Source: Gerris lacustris
Taxonomy: Eukaryota > Arthropoda > Insecta > Hemiptera > Gerridae
Assembly (NCBI GenBank): GCA_951217055.1
Contig: OX578285.1
Location: 48,672,024-48,736,023 of the forward strand
Direction of reading: 5' to 3'
Length of the DNA: 64,000 nucleotides
Part shown: in pieces, positions 21,594 through 34,172 of the stretch
Layout of the letters: the number at the start of each line of letters is the position of its first letter
Position numbering within the stretch: the first letter of the stretch is position 1
Position numbers and translations under genes: made by a program
The notes under the pieces: model-generated
What the model was told of the DNA's origin: nothing
The model's database searches: none
Seen by the model: only the letters and a program-made list of their open reading frames with translations

Positions 21594-21862
21594 AAAATAG
21601 ACTGTTGCATACCCTGGGCATCAAGACAAACAGGAACCACCTAATTCCCAACAAAATGGCCCAATTACAATAATAGATGCTCTCTTATCAGGTCCCGGTT
21701 ATACCGGCCACTCAGCTGTGGTGAGTTCCTATAAGACATCAGCATCAGTGTCACCTCTCTTACCTGGTACCATACCAAAAAAAAGAACCATATAAAAGAA
21801 TAGATCTGTTTATCCTATTTTGAGAACATATCTGTCATGTCAACACATTTCTGTTGCAGTTA

Positions 21863-21999
21863 AGCCGCTCTCTGACTTGTCGGTACGGTATCGGTGCGGT
21901 ATCGGTAAGCTAGTATGCCGATGCGGTAAGATTCTTTACCGAGCGCTTATATCTTACCGATACCGCACCGATATCGTACCGACAAGTCAGGGAGCGGCC
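21863..21999. mobile_element. PIF/Harbinger-like MITE (137 bp), TTA target duplication
   Basis: Inverted ends AGCCGCTCTCTGACTTGTCG and GTCAGGGAGCGGCC run into a GC-rich, repetitive body (TATCGGTGCGGTATCGGTAA). TTA flanks both sides (21860-21862, 22000-22002). It is a shorter version of the 240-bp element at 52066-52305, lacking the centre. A 3-bp TWA duplication is typical of PIF/Harbinger, but no transposase is here to confirm it. Confidence 0.82.
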
Positions 22000-22257
22000 T
22001 TAATTAAAGAGTTATTGCTGTGACAACATTAAATTAATAAATGTATAAATGTTTGAAATTATTTTGCTTTTTACAAGGAAACATTTATTTTTTTAACCGG
22101 CCATTTTGTTATTCAGCCATGGGCTCGGTTCCAAGGTGGCTGGTTAAGAGTGCTTGTAATATAGGTGTATATTACAATTTAATCTCATCGATTAGATGAG
22201 TAAAGTGGCCGGATAACCCCCGTCCTGTAATGACCTGTTGAACGGGACTAAAACTAC

Positions 22258-22260
<3 letters not shown>

Positions 22261-22299
<39 letters not shown>

Positions 22300-22303
22300 G
22301 TAT

Positions 22304-22353
<50 letters not shown>

Positions 22354-22357
22354 TATA
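22261..22357. repeat. (AT)n microsatellite
   Basis: Almost pure alternating AT with two short interruptions. Confidence 0.9.
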
Positions 22358-23187
22358 TCACATTATAAAGTTCTTTCGAAGTCCGAAAAGTTAATATTAT
22401 GCGTATGTTAATTTTGGTACAATTTTACTGAATTTGAGCTGCTGCTAATCAAGATTATAAAGGTGTAGTAGATCGATATTTCATTCACAAATTGTAATGG
22501 ATAGTAATTACATGTTTTTAATATTGTATGTTAGTAAAACGGGTCTCGGTGTAGGAAAAATGTTAAAGGGCAGCTGCCTCGATTAATTATTTAGAAGAGC
22601 CCGAAATAAATTCTCTACTTCATTGAGGTATCGTGTAACTTTGAATCAAGTGCAAACACACTACCATCAGAAAACCTCGCAATGAAATTATAATCCACCT
22701 GCTCTACTTTAACATCCATGTTCATTGATTAAAATCCTTTCGAATGAAAATCTAAATCAAGGGAATCTAGTCAATGATTAAAAGGAATGACGTAGTCTTC
22801 TAAAACTGATTCGATGGCAAGGTCATTCAATTAAAGGATAAGTTCGTAAGACTTGGTTAGTAGCGTGTCAGCAAAAGTGACCCTTTTGTACGCTATCTAA
22901 ACTTGTTTCAGTATCATAGCGTCTTAAAGTATGCTGAACAATGTAAACTAACCTCACGTTAGCCATGCTTGTTGCGATCGACAACGTAACTAATCCCTGC
23001 ATTGTGACAAAACTAAAGTCCGGTAGACAATGTAAGAACGCCGTGCGTGGGCTAAGTACGTTAGCTCGTAGTCTAGGCTGTACTAATTCGTATTTAGCAG
23101 CATAGCAATGAGTGCGGAAGGAAAAAAGGCACGTGACTCTTATTCATGGTAGCCAAAGCAATTAAATCTCACATTTTTATTTTCTCA
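22358..23187. other. Unassigned interval
   Basis: No reading frame of substance and no repeat shared with the rest of the window that I could see. A possible unique region. Confidence 0.4.
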
Positions 23188-23189
23188 TA

Positions 23190-23773
23190 TAAAGAGAAAG
23201 TATTGTGATAGCTGGATTGTGATGTGGATTTACATATTTTGTAGGTCCCCTGAGTCCAAAAAAGTCTTTTTTTTACAAATGTCTGTGTGTGCCGATGCCT
23301 GGAGTCTAAACTACTGGGGCGATTTTGAAGAAATTTGGCATACACATGTTCAGAAAAATCATACCCTTTGGCGAAATCGAGAAATCAATTTAAGCACCAC
23401 ATTAACTCGCGTTACCCCCAAAAACTCGGAAAAAACGTGAAAAAATTATTCCTCGAAAACGGTTCAGACGATTTTGATAAAAAAAAAAAAAAAAAAAAAA
23501 AATCTAAAAATGTTGAATTTACTACGATTTAAATACGAATCTAACGATATAAGCCTTTTTCCCGGGAAAAATCTAGTTCCTGAGAAAATAGCTTTAAACG
23601 CGGACAGAGAGAGGCTTGGTTCGATTCCCCACCAAGGATAAGTTATTTTTATGATACATTTTGATAAAATTTTCAATAATAATTAAATGTACCTATACGA
23701 AAACTAATAAATGGAAAACACTGGGCTAAGTAATTATGCACTCGTAAATGAGAAAGTTCGTCCCAGTTGTCTC
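23190..23773 (-). repeat. Repeat family B copy
   Basis: It starts TTTCTCATATAAAGAGAAAG and ends TGAGAAAGTTCGTCCCAGTT. The word GGTTCGATTCC at 23618-23628 equals the tRNA B-box consensus. It contains a 22-bp A run near 23480. Confidence 0.85.
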
Positions 23774-23968
23774 CACCTCACCTGAACCTCGCCCGCGCCT
23801 CGTTTCCTCAGTGTGCATTGCCCCATAGGTTTACATTGACGCTTCGTGCTTCATATCTCGCCTCCACCTCACCTGAACCTCGCCCGCGCCTCGTTTCCTC
23901 AGTGTGCATTACTCCATAGGTTTACATTGACGCTTCGTGCTTCATGCCTCACCTCCACCTCACCTGAA
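23771..23968. repeat. 91-bp tandem duplication, GC-rich (2.2 copies)
   Basis: Units start at 23771, 23862 and 23953 with CTCCACCTCACCTGAACC, and contain CCCGCGCCTCGTTTCCTCAG and GTTTACATTGACGCTTCGTG. Directly follows the end of the family B copy, so it may be an independent MITE end or target-site DNA. Confidence 0.8.
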
Positions 23969-24004
23969 CCACCTGAGTTTTGGGGTTGAATTTGTTCTAA
24001 GAGT

Positions 24005-24955
24005 TGAAATAGATTTTGTTCTATTTCAAGTATGTTATTAAAAAACTGTTGTAGATACTTTTTTCATGTAGGTTTTTTGAAAAATTCATAACCGATCAGG
24101 TCGAGGCCGGGTGCCGATGCACTACGGCCAGAGCTTGAGATAGCTTGAGTAATTTCGTCTAATGTTATGGTCTTATCAAGGTCATTGTTCTGTATATCTT
24201 TGATAGTGTGGGTCAGAGTTTGTTTTGGGCCTTCATTGAGTTGTAAATAAAACCTCTCCCATTCATTAATATTTATAGAAGCTCCCTTACTACTTTGTTT
24301 ATTTTTTTTTAAAACTATTTATTGTTTTCCAAAAGTCATTAGTATCTTTAACGTTGGAGAGTTTATTCAGTATGTCTAATTTATAGGCAGCTTTTTTCGA
24401 TCGAATTATTCTCCTATATGCTTTTATAGAGTTCTTTAAGTCGTCCGTAAAAGGTTCTTTAAAAGCTTCTTTTTGACATTTCCTAGCTGCGCGTCTTGCC
24501 TTACGTTTTATAAAATTGCATTCTTGGTCTAACCAAGGTTTTTTTTGTGCGTTTCTCGGTCAGGCCTGGCCTAGAGTCCAAATATTTTTTCATTCCCAAA
24601 TTCTCGGCAACATTTTTAATAGTGTTAATTAAAAAGTGGTTGCTTGTATCGAGTGCAACGTTTCCTATAGAAGGACTGTCCCTAACTAACTTTTCCTTAA
24701 TTCCCTCTGCGTAAAGTAAACCATTTCTTAAGAAAGCTTGAGGGGGGAATGACTCAAGCTTTCTGCAAATTCTGTTTCCAGAAGGTCACGGACTCCTGAC
24801 AGCCCCGGCATCCTACACCAAACCAGATCAATGGAACTCAGCCCATTGCTGTTGAAAAAGGTGTAGCCGCCGAACCTGTCCCAATCAGTTGTACCGTTCA
24901 GTAAAACGAACCCAAGACCTCCGAGCAGCTCGCACATTTTCTTCTCTCGCATTTT
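24005..24955 (-). mobile_element. LINE relic: endonuclease C-terminus to RT N-terminus
   Basis: From 24955 the frame has the end of an APE-type endonuclease: LGFVLLNGTTDWDRFGGYTF, NGLSSIDLVWC, and a degenerate ESLSHSPL where SDHxPL is expected (the Asp is missing). After frame changes it continues with a long basic linker, KPWLDQECNFIKRKARRAAR (24540-24480), KAYRRIIRSKKAAYKLDILN, DFWKTINSF, and the start of reverse transcriptase, LDEITQAI ... PGLDLIGYEFF (to about 24060). The RT core is absent. The endonuclease and linker style differ from the jockey-like copies in this window; I leave the clade open. Confidence 0.8.
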
Positions 24956-25009
24956 CTTCTCTCGTACATCTCTTTCTATGTAAAACGAATATAAGAAAGA
25001 TAATAGGTC

Positions 25010-25130
25010 AGTCTGTATTTTGCTTGTATCAGGGTGGATTGAAGTTGAATCTGCCGGTGTGAAGGAACAACAGAGACTAACCCAGTTTGTTAAAATTTAA
25101 TATAAAACGCAGCGCCCAATCTTCGTCAGA
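25010..25130 (+). repeat. Repeat family C copy 1
   Basis: It has GTCAGTCTGTATTTTG, then GAATCTGCCGGTGTGAAGG, an AGTTTGTT block and CAGCGCC; also present at 25740-25890 and about 25920-26055. Confidence 0.6.
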
Positions 25131-25139
25131 TACGATAAA

Positions 25140-25622
25140 AAATATTTCTCCCAGAAAGGAGATCGAACCCGACTTCCTGCCCTCTGCAATAATTTAAATA
25201 TTTATAATTAGTATAGTTATTTGATCAGGACATTGATTTCTTTCGGGAAAACGACTACTTATACAGTTAGGTTCGTATTTAAATAGACAAATAGCTAAAT
25301 TTTAGAATTTTTTAATCAAAACTGTCTTAACAATTTTCAAGAAATAATTGTTTTCACGTTTTTCCCGAGTTATTTGGAGTAATAAATAATTTCTCAATTT
25401 CACCTCCGGGTATGTTTTTTCTCAACCTGCATGCCAAATTTGATCAAAATCGACCCAGTAGTTTAAGCTCTACGCATCTGCAGAGACGACAGAACGACTT
25501 TTTTTATGGAACTCAGGGAACCTCAAAACCTGTAAATCCATTCAAATCTGTAAAATATCAAAATCGAATTTTCTATCTATTACAATACTTTCTATTAATA
25601 TACTATAGGTGTATGAGAAAGT
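25140..25622 (+). repeat. Repeat family B copy, diverged and 5'-shortened
   Basis: It starts inside the unit at GGAGATCGAACCCGAC and ends GTATGAGAAAGTAAAC. It is bracketed by family C copies. Confidence 0.75.
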
Positions 25623-25739
25623 AAACTCATTAGAATAATAAAAAGCGTCATAAATCGCACCATTTTCCTTTACTTTTATAATAATTAACAATTCTATGTC
25701 CGCATAGCAATACTTTCTCTTTATTTAAAAAGATATGTG

Positions 25740-26055
25740 AGAAAGGAAAAAATGTCAGTCTGTATTTTGTTTATATTAGGAGGATTAAAGTTGATTCTGC
25801 TGATGTGAAGGGAAAACCAGAGTTTGTTTACATTTTAATATAAATTCGCAGCGCCTAATTTTGGTGAGTCAGATACGATAAATCAGATTCTACAAGATTC
25901 TAGCTAGCCGAATCAATAAATCAACTTAAATCAATGGATTTTGCCGGTGTGAAGGTAAAAACAGAGTTTGTTTTCATTTTAATTGAAAACCCAACGCCGA
26001 ATATTCATTGATTTAGAGATTAATTGATTCTTTCCGTGTGAAAGGGGCCTTAGCG
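25740..26055 (+). repeat. Repeat family C copies 2 and 3 in tandem
   Basis: Two adjacent units with GTCAGTCTGTATTTTG or the body TGCCGGTGTGAAGGTAAAAA and AGTTTGTTTTCATTTTAAT. The last unit ends CCGTGTGAAAGGGGCCTTAG, a sequence resembling the ends of some TIR MITEs, but no partner end is seen. Confidence 0.6.
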
Positions 26056-26357
26056 TCACATAAATTTCACACATGTTTGATTCTCATCGAGTCCGGATAG
26101 AAGACGTCAGGTCCTTGGGCACCTACGTCGCACCATGCTGCCAGACATCCCTTAAACGGCTAAGTCCATTTAACACTATCATTATCTAACTAACACACCA
26201 TTTAACACTATCATTAATTATCATGTATGTTCTTGCTATTTTAACTTGGGTGTGAATGATTGTTTTGGTGTGAAACAATTTTGTATTACACTTAACTTTT
26301 TACTTGTATGAATGCGCGTGTGCATAAAGCTTAACTTTTGACTAAATTCTCTTTTTT

Positions 26358-26894
26358 CTTTCTCATGATGGCGCGAAAATTCAATTTTGATGGATTTACA
26401 CGTTTGAGGTCCCCTGAGTCCAAAAAAGTGTTTTTTACAAAATGTCTGTCTGTCTGTGCAGACACCTGGAGGCCGATTTTGACGAAATTTGGTATACACG
26501 TTCAGAAAAATCATACCCCGAGGCGAAATCGAGAAATGAATTTTAGCCCCAAATATGGGGGCGCTGACCCCCGAAAACTTTGCAAAAAAAAATTATTTTT
26601 CGAAAATGATTACGACGATTTTTATTAAAATTTCTAAAATTTAGTGCATTTAAATACGAATCCAACGATGTAATCCGTTTTCCCGGGAAAAATATAGTTC
26701 CGGAGAAAATAGCTTAAAACGCGGAAAGAGAGAGCCCGGGTTCGATTCCCCGCCCTGGTGAAGTTATTTTTATGGTAAATTTTGATGATATGTTCAATAA
26801 TAATTAAATGTACATGCGAAACTAATAAATGGAAAACACCGGGCTAAGTAATTATGAACTCGTATATGAGAAAGTTTGTCTGAGTTGTCTCGGA
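26358..26894 (-). repeat. Repeat family B copy
   Basis: It is missing about 12 bp of one end (TTTCTCATG joins directly to the GATGGCGCG body), and ends TGAGAAAGTTTGTCTGAGTT. It carries GGTTCGATTCC at 26739-26749, preceded by a TAGCTTAAAACGCGG stretch that roughly fits an A box. Confidence 0.85.
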
Positions 26895-27042
26895 AAAATA
26901 ACTGCTGGTAACCGACATACTCGTGGCATAATACCACTTATTATTTTCATTTAATATATATACTGGTTCGTTAAACCTATCTTATTGTTCGATTTAATTT
27001 ATTTTCTTTTTTTAAGGTGGTCCTTTGGGTATATAATTTATA

Positions 27043-27797
27043 CAGGGTGGTCCAAAAGTCTCCCCCCCCCCCCCCTCTTAACTTTTGAACGGATTGAGAT
27101 AAATTAATGAATCTTGGGGGATCTGTACCATGTAAAGGGAAGTTTGATTTCATACAATCGCGCACCAGGGGCAACCACCCACTTTGCCCCCTGGCCACCT
27201 AACTTCAAAATTTCCAATTGAAGTGTATTTTTGATAGCATATTTGGATGCTACGGTGGAAAATAATAAAATTTTACTTGGAACTTTTTTTCTATGTCTAA
27301 TATTTTGCCCACTATAGGGGGGGGGGGGGGGGAGAGAAAATAGCAAAATTACCCTTTGAAAATAGTAAAAAATAATACTTATATCGTTATAAAATCTAAA
27401 CGGTTTGAAATAAAGTAATAGAACTTGGGGGATCTGTACGATGTAAGTGTGTATTCATCCACTCGCTTAATAGGGGCAACCACCATTTTGCCCCCAGGCG
27501 CTGAAATCTACCATTTTTATACCTTTGCCCCCCTACAGGGGGCAAACTATTGGAGATAGAAAAAAAGTTATAAATAAAATATTTTAATTTTTCGCCGTAG
27601 AATGCAAATCTACTATCAAAAACAATAACTCCAGTTTGAAATTTTTAAGTTAGGTGGCCTAGGGGCAAAATGGGTGTTACTGCGTGATTGCATGAAAAAA
27701 AACTTCTCTTTACAAGGTACAGATCCCCCAAGTTTCATTAATTTATCTCAAACCGTTCAAAAGTCAAGAGGGGGGAGGGGACTTTTGGACCACCTAG
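27043..27797. mobile_element. Long-TIR element, TA target site (mariner-like MITE)
   Basis: The left end CAGGGTGGTCCAAAAGT and right end ACTTTTGGACCACCTAG are inverted and flanked by TA. The inverted similarity continues for about 260 bp inward from each side, through a C-rich run, TTTTGAACGG, GAGATAAATTAATGA, GGGGGATCTGTACC and GCCACCTAACTT. The middle contains a third, shorter copy of the same block (near 27400-27520). No transposase is encoded. A fragment lies at 41006-41196. Confidence 0.82.
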
Positions 27798-29637
27798 TAT
27801 AATATTTAATTTATTTTTTAGTATATCTTTTTAACATAAATCCTCAAATAAGGTTTCAACCCTATGAGCTGAACAAACTTCAAGAATAAATTGAATTGAA
27901 AATTCAAAGTGATGCAACCACCCTTGTAATTGATAATGGAAAAATCACGGTCGCACGCGCAGCTGTCAACGCACTGCTGTCAGCGTGAATCTGTAGATTT
28001 AGGAGTTGTTAAATTATAACGCAGTTGCTATTTTGGTTTTGATGAACAAAAGCCAAAAATGTATGGCTGTACCTATATATGGCTTCAAGATAAAATACTG
28101 AAATAGAAAATGTCTATTGGAATTCTGTCGGTATTGCTCAGGTTATGTTGTCAAAATCCAAACAGAGTGTCGCCATTATTGTTTACATTTTTAGTTACAT
28201 TATTGTTTACATTTTTAGTTACATTATTATTTTGGGACTGCTGAAATAACTTTTATGGGACTTTTCAATAGGGTTTTTTTTATCCCTAAATTCATTTTTA
28301 TTTTGACAATAATATTTATTTTGTTGAAGAATAATTCTTACTAATTTGCACCTTTGATAATATTCAAGATTACTTGTTAGAAATCATAAAAGCGATTAAA
28401 ATTAACAATTGGTTAATTTAAATAGATATGGTTGTCTATATAGTCTAACATAATTTTTTTTTTTTGTAAACATGACATTAGTTAGTATAAGGGGGAGGAG
28501 TGTCGAATGAGCCTATAGCCTGGGAAAATGGGCCTTGGTTAAGGGGCAATAATAGGCCTAGGGGTAAGGGGCAATGGGCCTAGGGCTTTTGGCCTGGGGC
28601 GTGGGACCTGGTGCATTAATGTTCACTCAATTTCAGATTCTTCTGACGTTCCTACTAAGTTATTTGTCATCATATGTTTGTATATCTCATTGATAGATTT
28701 AATAATTAGTTCTTATTAGTTTGCTCTTTATAAAAGTGTACTTTCAACCCAAAAAATATATTTTCTGCATATGTAAGTCGAATCGACGAAGATTTAGTAA
28801 TACCAGCCATCCAATTACCATTAGTATTTAAGGGTTAAAGTGTATAAAAAGAACATGCAACTATTAAAATTTCACACTTACTAATTTTAACTTAATCGTA
28901 CAGAAACCGGCGATTATCGCCTCACGTACTTACGTGAACCGCGCCTTACTTGTTATATTAGTGTCACTTCCCTGCTTATTAAAAGCACGGAGGAAAATGA
29001 ATGTCTTTTCTAAGCGTGAGTGAATCGAAAACAACATTATTTCGCCTTTAATTCGTGAGCAGATTGGTAATAGACGATGATAACCTGGGGGTGGAGTGGC
29101 GTATGTAAATTGTAAGATTTATACATTACATATATCGTTGTTTAAGTCCTATGGCAGGCCTCATCACGGGCTGTTGCACCTAGGAGTTAATTAGCTTGGA
29201 GCGACGCTTGTCTTCAAAGCGCTCGATTGCAAAAAGGTCGCAAAAGGGCTCATCACGATCGAAAACACCAGTTATAAGGCTGTGGGAAAAGAAGTGGAAG
29301 TTGCCAAACACGGATAATTTTACCGCTCGATATACTCCGGCCACCACTCCGCATCGTGGCGTTTGCGGTCCCGCCACCCCTCGGCCACTACGTGATTTGA
29401 CTTTTGACTCTTCGGCTTAATTTGAAGTATATGCAATCCGGTTTGACTTTGGAATTTCTACTTTTAATGTTGTGTAATTTATTTAAACAAGGTTGTTTTG
29501 TCTTAGCGTCCTGTCATAACCTGTCAACGTCTGATCAGGTCAGTGGTCAAACCCATCAAAATCACTCTGTTAAAGGGAATAATCTTCGAATTATTTATTA
29601 AACATTTGGCCAACTTTATCTGACTCGACCTCTTTCT
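27798..29637. other. Mostly unassigned interval
   Basis: A 24-bp direct duplication TTGTTTACATTTTTAGTTAC occurs at about 28177 and 28201. A G-rich block with repeated GGGCCTAGGG and AAGGGGCAAT words lies at 28545-28610. The stretch 29170-29420 is more GC-rich than its surroundings and open on both strands, but I see no domain in either frame. Confidence 0.4.
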
Positions 29638-30124
29638 ACTTTCTCATATAAAGAGAAATTATCGTGATATCGCGAAAATTGATTTTGATGGATTTATACG
29701 TTTTGAGGTCCCCAAGTAGTTTTGAGGCCAAAAAAATGGTTTATCAAAATATTCTGTCATTCGTCCGTCCGTAGTCTATGCAGACGCGTGGAGAGCCTAA
29801 AAACTACTGGACCGATTTGGCAAAATTTGGCATACATGTCCTAAAAAATCATACCCCGAGGCACAATCGAAAACTTTTATCTCCAAATTTGTAAACAAAC
29901 TCTGGAAAAAACATTGTTATAATTTAATTTTAATTTTAAAAAAAATCTAAATGTATTCCTTATAAATACGAATCTAACAATATAAGCCGTTTTCACATGA
30001 AAAATCTTGTTTCCGAGATATTGATCAAAATAAATATGATTTTGTAGAAAATCGTACACAAAAAGTATCTGGGACCGAGATGATAATATGAGAAGTTAGT
30101 ATAAGCTGTATCGGACCGATTTTC
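29638..30124 (-). repeat. Repeat family B copy, diverged
   Basis: It starts ACTTTCTCATATAAAGAG and ends TAAGCTGTATCGGACCGAT. The tRNA-like middle has been lost. Confidence 0.75.
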
Positions 30125-31595
30125 CATTTTTCATTGAGGACCCAAATTGATATACTCTTTGACTTAAAAAATAAAAATAATGGCTTTAATGTAATATTAT
30201 AGGTATTCTTTTTACAGGTTTAGGACACTTCTAGTTAATTTTTAAGTTTCATGGGAACGAAATTAACATTTTTAAACAACAAATATGTATAAATTGGAGA
30301 AAATTTAGGTACGCAGGAGAATGATTTTTCACTGCCGTAATCGATAACTAGTCCCGAATCCAAGCTTTCAATATTCATCCACATTTAGATCCCGGCGCTG
30401 GAGTGTATTTTTCTCTGTCTGTTTCCCGTAGTTAATAATAATTATAATTTGATTTAAATTAAAAATTAAACTTTCCGTAGTATGAAAACTACCAAAAACT
30501 TAAAAATTGTATATAATTTTAGTGAAAAAAAAAAAATACATCGTTCCGAATTTATTTACTTCACATAATAATGACAACCATCTAGAGAGCTGATCTTAAA
30601 CCTATAAAAGGACAAATCTTTGTACAACGGATCTCACCAACACCGAATCTAAACCGTGCCATTGATATGTCCCTGTGTAGGGACAGTAAGAGAAGAAAAA
30701 TGTGTACAAGTAAAGAAGTAAAGATCCAGAAAAATTCAACCTATACCTAGGACACAATTGTAAACAAACCTGGTTGTCACACGTCAATTAATTTATTTAT
30801 TTGTTTACTTTTCGCTGTCATTCAATGTTTACCTCTTAATAAAAAATCACAAATTTGAAACCCGTCAAAATGAAGATTGTAAATACTATGGGATATGTCA
30901 AAACAAATAAAATATCTTTAAAATTATTAAACAAAATTTGCTGAAAACTAATTAAATTCTGCTGAAAGATGGCTAAAAGTATTAAAGTAATGCATTGTCA
31001 TCGTGTTCTCAGCTATTCTAAAAGTTTCAAATGTTTAGCTACTCGGGAAGTTTGTTAAAAATCGATTGCAAGATTTCTACTGGACAAAGAAACAAACAAA
31101 CAAGAAAGCAAGCTAATAAAAACATAGTAAAATAGCTATAAGGAACAAGTTTAACACAGCTTTAAGGAAGAGCAAAAACTGTACTTGTTAATATAACTAA
31201 AGTAACTAACTAACAATTCGACACGGCAAGTCCTTAAATCACTCACATTTCACCCTTGATTTAAATCACTGATGTAAGAAACTAAGTCAAATAGAATTAA
31301 GTCAATCACGTCCAATATTAAACTTAGTCTTAACATCTAACTTTTCCCTCACTCACTATAAAATGATTTGAAATGTTCAATAAATCTTTTCTCCATAAAA
31401 TAGTATCTATATATGTAGTTATTAAGTATCTTAATAGTTGGACAACTTTTCTTCTTTTTTCGTTTATTATTTAGCTACAACTATAAAAATTAATTATAAC
31501 AAGCAGCTTGTTCGTATAAGGTAAATACAGCACAGTTACATCACAGATTAGGAGATTCCACCCAGTGCTGGTACTCCAATAATATGGATTACAAT
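30125..31595. other. Non-coding interval with one repeat
   Basis: 30517-30604 is the inverted partner of 5246-5335. Nothing else is recognised. Confidence 0.4.
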
Positions 31596-32043
31596 AATAT
31601 TAGTCTCTTAGATGGTCACGGAACTATTTTCTCTTTAGGCGTCGCCTCGGATTGCCAGGAATATAAAGAGAGGATAGGTTTTGGACAAGAGGATTAGGAT
31701 GGTGGACGAGCTTGGTGTGGAAGGACTTGTAACGAGATGAGGATATGGACATAGGGAACATTTAGGTCGTTATGTATTATTACGGTTGGCCACGTAGGAG
31801 GGAGCATTACATATTTTTCGTAGGATTGCAGGGATTGGATCTTATAAGAATTTGATGGCTTGGTTGATCCCCACAGTTTGAGTCCGTAAGTCCGAATAGG
31901 TTTTATAATAAGATTATAGATGGTCAGTTTGTTAGTTAGTGATAAATTAGATCAGTTGTCCAAAAGTCTGAGCAAAGTCTTGTATCGTCTTTTCATGTCC
32001 GTTCGTTTTAGTCTTGTATGTAAGTTCCAAGTGAGTCTTCGGT

Positions 32044-32598
32044 CTAGGTGAAGTACCGCACTTGATTCGAAACTGGAAGTGGATGATTATATAAATATAC
32101 TGGAGGGCAAGTAGCTCTTCGCAGAGTAAACGTGACATGTACACTTTTGTCTCTGTTAAACTTGATACGCCATTTTTTGGACCAGTTCTCAATAGATTGA
32201 AGGTGTTCTTGAAGAAAATCGGAGGCATGGTTGGGATCTTGATTTGCGGAAAGGACTGCTTTGCCGTCGGCAAAAGAGGATATGGATGTGGAAGGATGTT
32301 CTGGAATGTCAGCTGTATAAATAGAGTATAAGATTGGGCCTAAAACTCTGCCTTGAGGTACACCTGCCAGAATAGGAAAGGAATTGGAGTGACAGGAACC
32401 CTGTCGAACTACAAAATTCCTGTCACTCAGATAGGAGTGAAGGATATGGTAATAGGTTGGGGGTAGGATTCCCTTGAGTTTCCACAGAAGTCCTTGGTGC
32501 CAAACTCGATCGAAAGCCTGACTTTCATCCAGAAAGGCTGCTGAGACATACTGCTTATTCTCAAGGGTGGATGAGATGCCGTCTACAATACGGTACAT
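32044..32598 (-). pseudogene. jockey-like reverse transcriptase with FADG active site
   Basis: A 184-residue open segment of RT: AAFLDESQAFDRVWHQGL (first catalytic Asp region, with Asp-to-Glu-Ser change in FLDES where FLDVS is usual), LLWKLKGILP, LAGVPQGRVLGPILY and SSFADGKAVLS. The active site should be FADD; here the second Asp codon reads GGC, giving Gly, at about 32262-32276, which would abolish catalysis. It is the longest open stretch of the LINE, and the frame closes shortly after. Confidence 0.9.
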
Positions 32599-33214
32599 TA
32601 ATGAATAGTGGAAGTGGAGTTTTCTGCTCGAAACCCAAATTGGTGATTAGGAAGAATATTTTAGGATTTGAAGATAGGATAAATTCTGCGAAGGATAAGT
32701 TTTTTCTAGGATTTTACTAAAAACAGGTAAATGACTATAATAGGTCTATAGGTGGAAGGTAAGTGGTGATGTTTCGAAGGTTTGGGAATCATAACTATTA
32801 AGGATTTGTCCTTTGTTGTAAGTAATTTTGTATATTCCTTAAACTTGTCCCTCTTAAATTGAGCTAGTATAGATGTTAGATGTCTACAAAGTCTGTTCTA
32901 CGTTCGTTTGTCTGTAGGGTAACGATAGTAATGTGCCACCTAGACCTAGCGTGGCGTTTCTTTGTAAGTAGTAATTTTATATGGTTGGGTATGTTGGTCT
33001 GTTTGTCTTTTTTATCAAATATTGTTAGAGTTGCGTCGCGTCCAGTCTGTTTTATGATAGTCGTAAACGATTCTACAGCTTCATCAATCTGTCTTGAAGT
33101 TTTGAGTGAAGTCTTCAGGTCAATTGAGTTGTCTAATAAGGATTCATATTTGTCCCAGTCAATAGATCCTTGTATAAGAGAAGGTTTTTTAGGTTTAGGG
33201 AGAGGTTGAATATT

Positions 33215-33524
33215 AAGGGTAAGGAGTACAGGACAGTGGTCTGAGGATCTAGGCCTAAAATTTGGGAATGTATGTATATGGGAAATATTAGAGGAGATAA
33301 AAAATCTAATAAATCTGGTAACTGAGACGGATCATAGGGGAAATAAGTGGTGGGTAGTTGGTAATAAATAAATTAGATCGTGAGGTTAAATGAGTCTCGG
33401 TAATAAGTACTTCGTCAATTCGACGGTCATGTAGTAGAAAGTCAAGTTCATCCCTGCGGAGAGTCGAATTCAATCCATCAGCATTCCATAAAAGAATAGA
33501 AAGAAAATTTGGGGAAGGGTTCAT
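33215..33524 (-). pseudogene. jockey-like APE endonuclease with large internal deletion
   Basis: The N-terminal start SILLWNADGLNS and DEVLITETHLTS (Asn and Glu of the active site) is open from 33524. Within about 75 residues the sequence passes to RPRSSDHCPVLL, the final SDH motif of the domain, after a deletion of roughly 120 residues. The nuclease therefore has both ends and no middle. Confidence 0.85.
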
Positions 33525-34172
33525 TTTGTGAATAAAGCGGGAATAAAACCAGATATTATACTTTGAAGGATAGGTATAATAGGTGTTGGAGACGAACAGT
33601 TGTTTATTTTATATTTTACTTTATTTTTTATACTGTATTATTTTATTTTAACATTGGTACTATTTAGCACAATTTCTTCTAATCGACACAACAGTTTCAT
33701 CACTTAAAAATATGTTCAGCCATAACATTTGTTTACAAGTCACGTTAGAGATTGTCAACGGTAACCACGATGCAACCTCCTTTGGTTTAGTCTTACGTTC
33801 AGAAAAGGCATAACTCTTCTTGCTTGCGCTGGATAACCAGCCGGACTCTTAGCGCTGGAATACAGATATCATACTCCGGACATACTACATTTGTCGACTC
33901 CATATGCGAAGCGTATGGAATCCTCCATGTAAAGAGATATCAAGTGGTACAGAATGTTGACATTTTTTATGCGAGCAACATTGTGCTAATTGTGACCTAT
34001 TATCAAAATTTCACTAAAATCGGAGGAGGCGTTTTTAAGATATGGTGGTTCGAAGAGATGTTGAACGACAGACCGACTGACAGAGCCGAGACTAAAAATG
34101 TTCCCTGATGTCTATCAAGGATTTCTTTCTGTCCAGGACTTTTTCAAGTCGGAGACAAAAATAATTCGCACT

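Noticed and set aside
29180..29420. Overlapping open frames on both strands in a GC-richer patch
   Set aside because: No domain, no splice pattern and no repeat partner; open frames on both strands are expected in such a patch. I left it as an unassigned interval.
33824..34108. 94-residue frame
   Set aside because: It has the wording of a dispersed repeat with a GACAGACCGAC-type end and resembles 16740-16970; not a gene.
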